Below are positions 43,444 to 51,282 of a stretch of DNA of 64,000 nt, in pieces (position 1 is the first letter of the stretch; every line of letters begins with the position of its first letter). The notes under the pieces were generated by a model. It saw nothing but the letters and a program-made list of their open reading frames with translations. It was not told where the DNA came from and searched no databases. The DNA comes from CBFDBF01 sp050287965 (GTDB taxonomy: Bacteria > Pseudomonadota > Gammaproteobacteria > Chromatiales > Chromatiaceae), in assembly GCA_050287965.1 (NCBI GenBank), contig JBNKCX010000015.1, forward strand, positions 1-64,000. Reading direction: 5' to 3'. Both the position numbers and the translations under genes were made by a program.

Positions 43444-44472
43444 TCAGTCCAGCGGCAGTTTGGCCTTCATCCCCGCTCGTTCCGACACAAACCGCGGGAC
43501 GAGGTAGCCGGGCAATTGTTCACGAATTTCGTTCTGCAGGCGCCTCGCCTGGTCCAACCCCACCTCGAAGTGCGCGGCACCTGTAACCCGGTCCAGCAAA
43601 TGCAGGTAATAGGGCAGGACCCCGGTTCGGAAAAGGGCCTCGCTCAGTTCGCGCAGGGAGGCGGCGGAGTCGTTTATCCCTTTCAGCAGCACCGATTGGT
43701 TCAGCAGTGTCAGACCTGGGCGGCGCAGCACGGCCAGCCCCGCGGCGGTACGCTCCCCCAGCTCCCGGGCATGGTTGCAGTGTAGCACGAGTACGGTCTG
43801 TAGCCGGCTTCCGCTGAGGGTATTTATCAGCCGTTCGCTGCAACGTTCCGGGAGAACGATCGGTACCCGGCTGTGGATCCGTAGGCGCGAAAGGTGGGGG
43901 ATCCTTTCCAGATCGTGGATTATTCGCTGGAGGGCATCATCCGGCAGCATTAACGGATCTCCCCCGCTGAGGATAATCTCCGTGATCCCGGGATCGGAAA
44001 GAAGGGTCTGGAGGGTGGTCTGCCATTGGCGGCCCGAGGTTGTTGCTTCTCGGTAGGGAAAATGACGCCGGAAACAGAAACGGCAGTGGATGGCGCACGC
44101 GCCGGTTGCGACCAGGAGCGCGCGACCGGGATATTTCTGCAACAGTCCGGGGTTCCGGGTGGCCTCCCGGTCGCCCACCGGATCCGGCGTAAATCCGGGA
44201 TTTTCCTCCAACTCCAGGGCTTGGGGCAAAACCTGGCGCAGCAGCGGATCGTCGGGATTGCCCTTTTCCATAAGGGCCGCATAACCGCGGGGGACACGTA
44301 TCGGAAAACCCCGGGCCGCGGATTCGGCGTCCTCCGCCAATCGAGGATCCAGTTGCAGGTATCGCAGCAGCTCCGCGACACCGGTAAACGCGGAGGCCAG
44401 GGACTGCTCCCACAGAGCATCGGTTCGCGGTATGATACGCGCCTTTAATTGGCTGTTTTCCGAGGATGACAT
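43444..44472 (-). CDS. epmB: EF-P beta-lysylation radical SAM enzyme EpmB
   Basis: EpmB is a lysine 2,3-aminomutase that makes (R)-beta-lysine for EF-P modification. The 342-residue protein has the radical SAM motif CAIHCRFC (Cys126, 130, 133), followed by FRRHFPY. GYAALMEKGNPDDPLLRQVLP and VTLLNQSVLL-type (LTLLNQSVLLKGIND) and GVLPYYLHLLDRVTGAAHF are family signatures. The ATG (44472-44470) overlaps the divergent efp ATG (44471-44473) by two bases, forming CATG. No good ribosome binding site is seen for this start, but no later Met fits. Confidence 0.93.
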   Translation of the reverse strand: MSSSENSQLKARIIPRTDALWEQSLASAFTGVAELLRYLQLDPRLAEDAESAARGFPIRVPRGYAALMEKGNPDDPLLRQVLPQALELEENPGFTPDPVGDREATRNPGLLQKYPGRALLVATGACAIHCRFCFRRHFPYREATTSGRQWQTTLQTLLSDPGITEIILSGGDPLMLPDDALQRIIHDLERIPHLSRLRIHSRVPIVLPERCSERLINTLSGSRLQTVLVLHCNHARELGERTAAGLAVLRRPGLTLLNQSVLLKGINDSAASLRELSEALFRTGVLPYYLHLLDRVTGAAHFEVGLDQARRLQNEIREQLPGYLVPRFVSERAGMKAKLPLD

Positions 44473-45043
44473 GGCGAGTTACAGCACTAGCGAGTTCAAG
44501 GGTGGCCTCAAGATCATGATCGACGGGGATCCCTGCTCCATTATTGAAAACGAATTTGTAAAGCCGGGCAAAGGTCAGGCGTTTAATCGGGTAAAGATCC
44601 GCAACCTGAAAACCGGACGGGTTATTGAGCGCACCTTCAAATCCGGTGAGTCCGTGGAGGCGGCGGACGTTATGGAACTCAACCTGCAATACCTCTATGC
44701 CGACGGTGAATTCTGGCATTTCATGGACCCGGGTACTTTCGAACAGTACAGCGCCGATGCGGCGGCCCTCGGGGAGAACACGAAATGGCTCAAGGAGCAG
44801 GACGTCTGCACCGTGACCCTCTGGAACGGCGTCCCCATTATTGTCGAACCGCCCAACTTTGTCATTCTAACCGTTGCCGATACCGATCCCGGGCTGAAGG
44901 GTGATACCTCGGGCAGTGGCGGGAAACCCGCCACCATGGAAACCGGCGCGGTGGTGCGGGTGCCTCTGTTCGTACAGATTGGTGATGCGGTCAAGGTGGA
45001 TACCCGCTCGGGAGAGTATGTTTCCCGCGCCAAGGAAGAATAA
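44471..45043 (+). CDS. efp: Elongation factor P
   Basis: EF-P rescues ribosomes stalled at polyproline. The 190-residue protein starts MASYSTSEFKGGLKIMIDGD. Lys34 in KPGKGQAF is the site that EpmA and EpmB modify. The S1-type domains II and III are complete (LLEWNGVP-like LWNGVPIIVEPP; TGAVVRVPLFVQIGD). An upstream in-frame ATG at 44432 would add residues foreign to EF-P. CGAGGA lies five bases upstream. EpmB is divergent with overlapping start codons, and EpmA follows 28 bases downstream. Confidence 0.96.
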   Translation: MASYSTSEFKGGLKIMIDGDPCSIIENEFVKPGKGQAFNRVKIRNLKTGRVIERTFKSGESVEAADVMELNLQYLYADGEFWHFMDPGTFEQYSADAAALGENTKWLKEQDVCTVTLWNGVPIIVEPPNFVILTVADTDPGLKGDTSGSGGKPATMETGAVVRVPLFVQIGDAVKVDTRSGEYVSRAKEE

Positions 45044-45071
45044 GGCCTGGTAACGGGTCTCAACCTCGGTC

Positions 45072-46052
45072 ATGAACCGGGAGAACCACTGGCGCCCTCA
45101 GGTCGGTCTCGAGATGCTTCGGGCACGGGCGGCCCTGTTGTCCGGAATCCGGGAGTTCTTCCGCCTGGCAGGGGTAATGGAGGTGGAGACACCGGTTTGT
45201 TCGGCCTTTGCCACTACCGACCCGGCACTGGAAAGTTTCCTCACCCGCTATATCGGCCCGGGGTTCCCGGAGGGGCGGCGGCTTTTTCTTCAGACCTCAC
45301 CGGAATTTCCCATGAAGCGGCTGCTGGCCGCGGGGAGCGGTCCCATCTACCAGATCTGCAAGGTTTTCCGCGATAACGAACTGGGCCGTTTGCATAATCC
45401 GGAATTCACCCTGCTGGAGTGGTATCGGCCCGGCTTCGACCATCATCGGCTTATGCGGGAGGTGGCGGATCTGGTGAACAGCTCACTGCCTTCGGAGCGC
45501 AGGGTCGAGAGTATGAGCTACAGGGAGGCCTTCCAGGGTATTCTTGGTATCGATCCCCATAGGGCAAGCTGCAGGGAACTCCGGCAATATGCGGAAGATA
45601 TGGCGGTGCCCCGCGCGGTAGACCTGCAACTTGATCGGGACGGCTGGCTCGATCTGTTGCTGACCCATCTGATTGAGCCCCATCTGGGGCAGGGGATCCT
45701 CACCTTTATCTACGATTACCCGGCCAGCCAGGCGGCATTGGCACGGATCCGTTCCGGAGATACTCCGGTCGCTGAGCGGTTCGAACTGTATATGGACGGG
45801 GTCGAATTGGCCAATGGCTTCCGTGAACTGGCGGACGCGGAAGAGCAGGGTCGGCGCTTCGATGCCGGTAATGAAAGACGCCGGGAGCAGGGAAAAGAGC
45901 CTTTGCCGGTGGACCGGTATCTGTTGGATGCCTTGCGCAACGGCCTGCCGGATTGCTCCGGCGTGGCACTGGGGATCGACCGTCTGCTGATGCTGGTTAC
46001 CGGCGCTTCCCGTTTGGACCAGGTACTGGCGTTCCCCCTGGATCGTGCGTGA
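45072..46052 (+). CDS. epmA: EF-P--(R)-beta-lysine ligase EpmA
   Basis: EpmA is a truncated class II lysyl-tRNA synthetase paralogue that attaches beta-lysine to EF-P Lys34. The 326-residue protein has the catalytic core only, with no anticodon-binding domain. Class II motifs: VMEVETPVCS, LFLQTSPEFPMKRLL, QICKVFRDNELGRLHNPEFTLLEW (motif 2) and CSGVALGIDRLLM (motif 3). It is downstream of efp and presumably co-transcribed, so the whole modification pathway is in one place. Confidence 0.95.
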   Translation: MNRENHWRPQVGLEMLRARAALLSGIREFFRLAGVMEVETPVCSAFATTDPALESFLTRYIGPGFPEGRRLFLQTSPEFPMKRLLAAGSGPIYQICKVFRDNELGRLHNPEFTLLEWYRPGFDHHRLMREVADLVNSSLPSERRVESMSYREAFQGILGIDPHRASCRELRQYAEDMAVPRAVDLQLDRDGWLDLLLTHLIEPHLGQGILTFIYDYPASQAALARIRSGDTPVAERFELYMDGVELANGFRELADAEEQGRRFDAGNERRREQGKEPLPVDRYLLDALRNGLPDCSGVALGIDRLLMLVTGASRLDQVLAFPLDRA

Positions 46053-46088
46053 TACTGTATCGCCTGAGTTTCAGGGAGACAGCACATC

Positions 46089-46484
46089 ATGATGAAGCAG
46101 CACCGGATAAAACGACCCGCAGAACACCACGTGGTGGTACTCGGGGCAAGCCCCAAATCCACACGTTACTCCAATCAGGCGGTGCGACTGCTCAAGGAGA
46201 AGGGGTTCAAGATCACCCCGGTGCACCCGAAAATACCGCGCATCGAGGGATTGGCGGCGGCGCCCTCACTGGAGGCCGTCGATGAGCCGGTTCATACCCT
46301 GACCCTGTACGTCGGTCCTGAGCGGGTGCGGCCGTTGATGGCTGATATTGAGGCCCTGCGACCGGGCCGGGTTATTTTTAATCCGGGAACCGAGTCGCGG
46401 GAACTTGAACTCCGTCTGGATGAGGCGGGTATCCCCTGGTTGCAGGGCTGCACGTTGGTGATGCTCCGAACCGGCTCCTTCTGA
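46089..46484 (+). CDS. CoA-binding-domain protein
   Basis: The 131-residue protein is a single CoA_binding_2 Rossmann domain: VVVLGASPKSTRYSNQAVRL near the N-terminus, then KITPVHPKIPRIEGL, TLTLYVGPERVRPLM, RVIFNPGTE and an end WLQGCTLVMLRTG. The family binds CoA or related nucleotides; its role is not established. It lies 36 bases after epmA on the same strand. Two adjacent Met codons make the exact start uncertain by one residue. Confidence 0.88.
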   Translation: MMKQHRIKRPAEHHVVVLGASPKSTRYSNQAVRLLKEKGFKITPVHPKIPRIEGLAAAPSLEAVDEPVHTLTLYVGPERVRPLMADIEALRPGRVIFNPGTESRELELRLDEAGIPWLQGCTLVMLRTGSF

Positions 46485-46570
46485 ACCTTTAATACCAGGG
46501 AATCTCTAATAAAGTCGCTATTGGGCCGAATTTGTGACCAAAATGGACAATGGGAGACGCGGGGTAGGCG

Positions 46571-47116
46571 ATGCGCTGGAAAAATGACCGGCTACGGTAT
46601 GGTTTAGTCGCTCTGCTCCTGCACTGGCTGGTGGCGTTCACGGTTTTCGGTCTTTTTCCCCTCGGTCTCTGGATGACCGGTCTTGACTATTATCACCCCT
46701 GGTATCATAAGGGACCGAGTCTTCATAAAGCCGTGGGTGTCCTGTTGTTTCTGACCATGACCCTGCGTTTGCTCTGGCGTTGGTGGAATAAGGTGCCGGA
46801 ACCGTTGGTCAGCCATACCACGTTTGAGCGAGTGGTCGCTTACGTGACACATATACTTCTGTACCTGATGCTGTTTGCGGTAATGTTTTCCGGTTACCTC
46901 ATATCGACGGCTGACGGGCGTCCGGTGAACGTATTCGGTTGGTTCGAGGTGCCGGCACTGTTTTCCGCGGAGGAAGGCCAGGAAGATTTTTTCGGCAAGA
47001 TACATCTGACCTTGGCGTATCTGACCATGTCTTTGGTGGCGCTGCATCTGCTTGGGGCGTTAAAACACCATTTTCTCGATCGGGATCGGACGCTGACACG
47101 GATGTTCGGCCGCTAG
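46571..47116 (+). CDS. Cytochrome b561
   Basis: The 181-residue inner-membrane protein has four helices and two bis-His haem sites: LLHWLVAFTVFGLFPLG, SLHKAVGVLLFLTMTLRLLW, VTHILLYLMLFAVMFSGYL and LHLLGALKHHFLDRD. This is the bacterial YceJ/CybB family that moves electrons from ubiquinol. The next gene encodes YceI, its usual partner, but 273 bases away because repeat copy E lies between them. Confidence 0.93.
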   Translation: MRWKNDRLRYGLVALLLHWLVAFTVFGLFPLGLWMTGLDYYHPWYHKGPSLHKAVGVLLFLTMTLRLLWRWWNKVPEPLVSHTTFERVVAYVTHILLYLMLFAVMFSGYLISTADGRPVNVFGWFEVPALFSAEEGQEDFFGKIHLTLAYLTMSLVALHLLGALKHHFLDRDRTLTRMFGR

Positions 47117-47137
47117 GCACCTTTCCGGAATATGGCG

Positions 47138-47326
47138 ATTAAACGCAAAGTTTGTAAAGGCGCCAAGTCGCGGAGGGTTGTAATATTCGGGTCCAGGTTA
47201 TAACAGGTGGCAACAAGCTGCGATTGTAATGATTGGTGGCGAACGACGGCCGCAGCCCGTCTTATGAGGCGCTCTGTTTGTGATGATTGTTTGCGCCTCT
47301 GCGGCTTAGCGATCTCCGCGTTTAAT
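47138..47326. repeat. Dispersed inverted-repeat element, copy E (b561-YceI junction)
   Basis: The ends are exact 9-base inverted repeats, ATTAAACGC (47138-47146) and GCGTTTAAT (47318-47326). Internal to them are the family words (GCAAAG, GGCGCCAAG, TTTGCGCCTCTGCGG). The 189-base unit separates two genes that are usually adjacent, which looks like an insertion. Confidence 0.8.
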
Positions 47327-47389
47327 GCAGTGCGGAGGCTGGATGCTCGGTTGCCGGGTTAATGCCATCAGAGAAAAGGAGAGAGGTTT

Positions 47390-47965
47390 ATGAAAAAGTT
47401 TGCTATCACGACGCTGTTACTGCTGTTTTCGTTTGCGGCCGCTTCGGTACAGGCGGCGGACTACGTAATTGACACCAAGGGTGCTCATGCCTCGATCAAT
47501 TTCAAGATCAAACACCTGGGTTACAGTTGGCTGCTCGGGCGATTCAATCATTTTGAGGGCAGCTTCAGTTACGACGAAAAAGATCCGGCGGCCTCCAGGG
47601 TGGAAGTGATCATAGATGCGGCGAGCGTGGACAGTAACCACGCCGAACGGGATAAACATCTTCGTGGAGAGAAGTTCCTTGACGTTGAAAAGTTTCCTAC
47701 CGCCAGTTTTATAGGCACGTCATTTAAGGAAACCGGCGAGGGAAAAGCAATATTGGAGGGTGATCTGACATTGCATGGAGTGACGCGGCCGATTTCCATC
47801 AATGTGGAACAGATCGGCCATGGGCCGGATCCCTGGGGCGGTTATCGGCGCGGTTTTACCGGCACTGCCACCCTAACACTCAAGGATTTTGCCATCGATT
47901 ATGATCTGGGCCCGGCATCCACGCAGGTGGAGATGTTTCTATCGGTGGAGGGTATACGCCGATAA
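47390..47965 (+). CDS. YceI-family periplasmic lipid-binding-like protein
   Basis: The 191-residue protein has a Sec signal peptide (MKKFAITTLLLLFSFAAASV ending QAA) and a YceI lipocalin-like barrel: YVIDTKGAHASINFKIKHLG, FNHFEGSFSYDE, VDSNHAERDKHLRGEKFLDV and GDLTLHGVTRPISI. The family binds isoprenoid quinones or other amphiphiles. GAGAGG is seven bases before the ATG. It is probably in one operon with the cytochrome b561. Confidence 0.93.
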   Translation: MKKFAITTLLLLFSFAAASVQAADYVIDTKGAHASINFKIKHLGYSWLLGRFNHFEGSFSYDEKDPAASRVEVIIDAASVDSNHAERDKHLRGEKFLDVEKFPTASFIGTSFKETGEGKAILEGDLTLHGVTRPISINVEQIGHGPDPWGGYRRGFTGTATLTLKDFAIDYDLGPASTQVEMFLSVEGIRR

Positions 47966-48077
47966 CGGAAAAGGGTGACCGGGAATCAGGTTTTCGTCCG
48001 GTGTTCGGGCGAGACCGTATAACCCGCGATATGGTGAGTTTAGCCCGCCCTGGGCGCCGGTTGTATCGTGGTGATCG

Positions 48078-48533
48078 CTAATTCTCGGTCAGCTGATCAT
48101 CATACTGGGCTTCAAAATGGAGTTTGTGGTTTGATTCTTCCTGGGCCAGGCTGAGAAAGGCTTCTTTGATCGCCGTATCCGAAGAGGCGGCCGCCAGATC
48201 GGTGTAGAGATCATGCGCGGCTTTCTCTTTTTTCATCGCCAGGATTAACAGGTCCTGGTAAGACATATCCGGTTGAACCTCGATCTCAACCGTATATTCC
48301 GCAACCTTGAGGTCCAGGGCTTCCAGTCTGGATGGATGGAGTTCCACGCCCCGGCTCTTCAGGCTTTCCAGTTTTGCCTTGTGCCGCATTTCTTCTGCTG
48401 CATATTCTTTCAGAGTTTCGCGGATCGCCGGATCCTCAACCTGTTGTGCCAGCTCAGTATAGAATTCGGCTGCTTTTTCCTCTTCGCGGATGGCGAAATC
48501 CAGTACTTCGTTGACAGAACTCCAGTTGTTCAT
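48078..48533 (-). CDS. Rubrerythrin-like ferritin-fold protein
   Basis: The 151-residue protein is a four-helix di-iron protein without a rubredoxin domain. Carboxylate/His ligands are visible: AIREEEKAAEFYTELA, AAEEMRHKAKLESL, AMKKEKAAHDLYTDLA (the expected Glu partly replaced) and AQEESNHKLHFEAQYDD. Such proteins handle peroxide or store iron. GGAGG-type TTCCTCC precedes the start. It is 18 bases downstream of the nitroreductase gene on the same strand. Confidence 0.88.
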   Translation of the reverse strand: MNNWSSVNEVLDFAIREEEKAAEFYTELAQQVEDPAIRETLKEYAAEEMRHKAKLESLKSRGVELHPSRLEALDLKVAEYTVEIEVQPDMSYQDLLILAMKKEKAAHDLYTDLAAASSDTAIKEAFLSLAQEESNHKLHFEAQYDDQLTEN

Positions 48534-48551
48534 GCATTCCTCCTGCAGGTT

Positions 48552-49220
48552 CTAAATCCAGGTTACCAGTTCGTCGACCTCCATCCGCCCCGTCCGCAGG
48601 GCGTTGATGGGGGAATTCAGGTCGGGATAGCCGACAGAGATACCAAGTACCAACCGCTTGGTTTCGGGGATTGCCAGAAATCGCTTCACCTCTTTGGCAT
48701 AGTCGGTGGCGTAGGCCTGGGGTACGGTGCCGAGCCCCTTGGCGTGCGCTGCCAGCATCAGACTTTGGGCGAACAGTCCGAGGTCGAACAGGGACCAGTC
48801 GCTGAGGGTCGCGTCCTGGAACAGGTAGATGGCATGGGGGGCGTCGTAAAACCGGAAATTGGCCTTTTTCGACTTAACAACATTTTCCGGGGCGCTCAGA
48901 TCGATGCCGGTTGCCTCCTGCCTGGAGCGGATCAACTGATCGATGCGGGCCTGCTCGGCGGCCGGCCAGGAGCGCGGCGCCGGCAGATCCGGTGTGGGAT
49001 CGTCCCGGTTTTCCAGTTTTTCCAGCAGTATCCGCGACAGCTCTTCCTTTTTTGCACCGGAAAGAACGATTACCTCCCACGGTTGACTGTCCTTATAGGA
49101 GGGACTCCAGCGTGCGGTTTCCAGCACCTCGGTCAGCACCTCTCTGGGAACCGGGTCAGGTTTGAATTTACGGATGCTTTTACGGTTACGTATACATTCA
49201 ATAGCGTCCATTAGTTGCAC
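48552..49220 (-). CDS. Nitroreductase-family flavoprotein
   Basis: The 222-residue protein carries the FMN-site motifs RNRKSIRKFKPDPVP, ARWSPSYKDSQPWEVIV, SLMLAAHAKGLGTVPQA and LVLGISVGYPD. The family reduces nitro compounds, quinones or flavins with NAD(P)H. The start is GTG 49220 or ATG 49211; the ATG form begins MDAIECIRNRKS, closer to usual family starts. Upstream of the rubrerythrin-like gene, likely one unit. Confidence 0.9.
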   Translation of the reverse strand: MQLMDAIECIRNRKSIRKFKPDPVPREVLTEVLETARWSPSYKDSQPWEVIVLSGAKKEELSRILLEKLENRDDPTPDLPAPRSWPAAEQARIDQLIRSRQEATGIDLSAPENVVKSKKANFRFYDAPHAIYLFQDATLSDWSLFDLGLFAQSLMLAAHAKGLGTVPQAYATDYAKEVKRFLAIPETKRLVLGISVGYPDLNSPINALRTGRMEVDELVTWI

Positions 49221-49308
49221 CCTTATTTTAGGTTTCCCAGCTATTAGAACAGAAGAAACATTCCACGACCATACGGGCCGTCGGGTTAAGCGCAGAGATT
49301 GTAGGGAA

Positions 49309-49416
49309 TTAAAGCTCTTCCTGAGTCAGCGTCTTTGGATTCTCGGTGCTGGTATCCGGCGGAGAAATTGACAGAACACCCATAAGGACGAAGAACAGCA
49401 GGGCAGATCGTTTCAT
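49309..49416 (-). CDS. Candidate 35-residue secreted peptide
   Basis: A short frame starting ATG 49416, preceded by AGGAAAA nine bases upstream. It encodes MKRSALLFFVLMGVLSISPP followed by a polar tail ending LTQEEL. The first 18 residues look like a signal peptide. It lies between psd and the nitroreductase gene on the same strand. No family was recognised; it may be an exported peptide or a chance frame. Confidence 0.4.
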   Translation of the reverse strand: MKRSALLFFVLMGVLSISPPDTSTENPKTLTQEEL

Positions 49417-49530
49417 AATAGCGTTTTCCTATTATGTTCCCGGATCGTTGAGGCGCTGATAATTACCGGCATAACCGCCGGAAATGAGGTGTTGCTTCAG
49501 ACCGGGAACGTCCGCGGAGTTCTCGGTAGG

Positions 49531-50436
49531 TTATTCGGTGCCAGTCTTGATGGAAGCAATCTTCTGGCCCATCTGCACTTTGCTTTCCGGCTGCAGCGTA
49601 TCCTCCCATTTCACGGCGTCCTTACCGAAAAGGACAACTACCGTTGATCCCATGTTGAAGCGTCCCATCTCCGCGCCTTTTTTTAGCTTGATTCCGGCCG
49701 AGGATGTTTTGCCGTACTCCCAACTCCGAACCTGGCGTCGGTCCGGTGTAACGGTGCCGGCCCATACCGTATCCATACTGGCTACGAAGATGGCGCCCAC
49801 CATGATCACGGCCATGGGGCCGACATCCGTATCAAACAGATTGACGATGCGTTCGTTGCGGCTGAACAGGCGCGGAATGGCGCGGGTAGTGGCGGGGCTG
49901 ACGCTGAACAACCGCCCCGGGACGTGAAGCATCTTCTTCAGGGTGCCTTCCAGCGGCATGTGGATGCGGTGGTAGTCCCGCGGTGAGAGATAGATGGTGG
50001 CGTAATTGCCGTCGGCGAACGCCGCTGTCCATTTCGGATCACCACCCAGGAGTTCATGCAGGGTATAGTCGTGGCCCTTGGCCTGGAATATCCTGCCGTT
50101 CTCGATGCGGCCTGCCTGGCTTACCGCGCCGTCCACCGGACAGGCAACCGCCTGTTTGTCGGCTGCCAGCGGCCGTGCCTCCGGCTTCACCGCGCGGGTA
50201 AAAAAATCATTGAAGCTTCGGTAGCTTTCGGGGTCGTGCTCGGCGGCAATACTCATGTCCACTTGGTACAGGTGAATGGCGTTGCGGATGAGAAGGTTCT
50301 TGAATGGTTTCCACTCGCTGCGTGTGATCCAGTACATCACCTGCGACAGCAGATGATGGGGAAGCAGGTATTGAAGCAGGATAAACAGCCATCCGAAGGT
50401 GTTCTTCACCAGATCTTTAATATCTTTCATGTTCAT
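49531..50436 (-). CDS. psd: Phosphatidylserine decarboxylase proenzyme
   Basis: Psd converts phosphatidylserine to phosphatidylethanolamine at the inner membrane and needs a self-made pyruvoyl group. The 301-residue proenzyme shows RSFNDFFTRAVKPEARP, CPVDGAVSQ, YLSPRDYHRIHMPLEG, VNLFDTDVGPMAVIMVGAIFVAS and the self-cleavage site GRFNMGSTVVVLF; cleavage should occur between Gly and Ser. E. coli has LGST there, so Met replaces Leu. Full length for the family. Confidence 0.95.
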   Translation of the reverse strand: MNMKDIKDLVKNTFGWLFILLQYLLPHHLLSQVMYWITRSEWKPFKNLLIRNAIHLYQVDMSIAAEHDPESYRSFNDFFTRAVKPEARPLAADKQAVACPVDGAVSQAGRIENGRIFQAKGHDYTLHELLGGDPKWTAAFADGNYATIYLSPRDYHRIHMPLEGTLKKMLHVPGRLFSVSPATTRAIPRLFSRNERIVNLFDTDVGPMAVIMVGAIFVASMDTVWAGTVTPDRRQVRSWEYGKTSSAGIKLKKGAEMGRFNMGSTVVVLFGKDAVKWEDTLQPESKVQMGQKIASIKTGTE

Positions 50437-50701
50437 AGTTACACGGAGCGGGCCTGTACGGATTGTTTAGATACCGAAAGCTTAACGCAACCCGCGCGCT
50501 GCACGCCAGAGCCCTTCAGCATCGCGCCGTGTATAGGGGCTCCCGGACAGCGTCGCTGCGATCACGGTATCAGGGGTTCGGATATCCACGGTTGAAACAT
50601 ATGTGACAAGGGATGGAGGCAGGAGTATAAAGATGAGAAAGTGGCAGCTTCAAGGTTATTCGCTTGAATTTCATAACGTTTTTCATCGCAGGGTGAGCAA
50701 T

Positions 50702-51097
50702 ATGGAAAGAAGGGTGATTAAGAGCGACGAAGAATGGCGGGAACAGCTGACCGATGAACAGTACCGGGTCTGCCGGCAGCAGGGTACGGAGCGGCCGTTT
50801 ACAGGTGCTTATCATGATTGCAAGGAGGAGGGGGTTTATCGCTGCATCTGTTGCGGAGCCGAGCTCTTCCACTCCCAGGAAAAATTTGATTCCGGTACCG
50901 GCTGGCCCAGTTTCTGGGAGGCGGCAACAACGGGGGCGGTGGAGACCCGCCGGGATACCAGTCACGGCATGGAGCGTGTAGAGGTCCTTTGTCGAAGCTG
51001 TGGCGCTCATCTGGGTCACGTCTTTCCGGACGGGCCGCAGCCAACGGGTCAGCGCTACTGCATTAATTCAGCAGCTTTACAACTGGTAACGGAGTGA
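50702..51097 (+). CDS. msrB: Peptide methionine (R)-S-oxide reductase
   Basis: MsrB reduces methionine-R-sulfoxide. The 131-residue protein shows zinc Cys pairs CICC and CRSC, the core FDSGTGWPSFW, GAHLGHVFPDGP and the catalytic Cys in RYCINSAAL. ATG 50702 (MERRVIKSDEEWR) is chosen because it fits family starts and follows GGGTGAGC; an in-frame ATG at 50603 would add 33 residues unlike MsrB. Confidence 0.93.
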   Translation: MERRVIKSDEEWREQLTDEQYRVCRQQGTERPFTGAYHDCKEEGVYRCICCGAELFHSQEKFDSGTGWPSFWEAATTGAVETRRDTSHGMERVEVLCRSCGAHLGHVFPDGPQPTGQRYCINSAALQLVTE

Positions 51098-51282
51098 CAC
51101 GAATTCCGAAAAACCGAAGGTAAACAAGGTGTAAAGAAATTCCACCGAGTGCCGTTATCTCTGGGAGAAACAAGGTTTAGTCGTGCCCCCGCGAGGAGTC
51201 CGTTATCATAAAAACCTATCTCAAAAAACCGTGCGGCCGTGACCGGTGGGGTGTAGCGTCGTCCGCCCGTACGACGAGTGCT

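Noticed and set aside
48273..49214. 313-codon plus-strand frame antisense to the rubrerythrin-like and nitroreductase genes
   Set aside because: It runs across two real genes and their gap, and has no domain signature.
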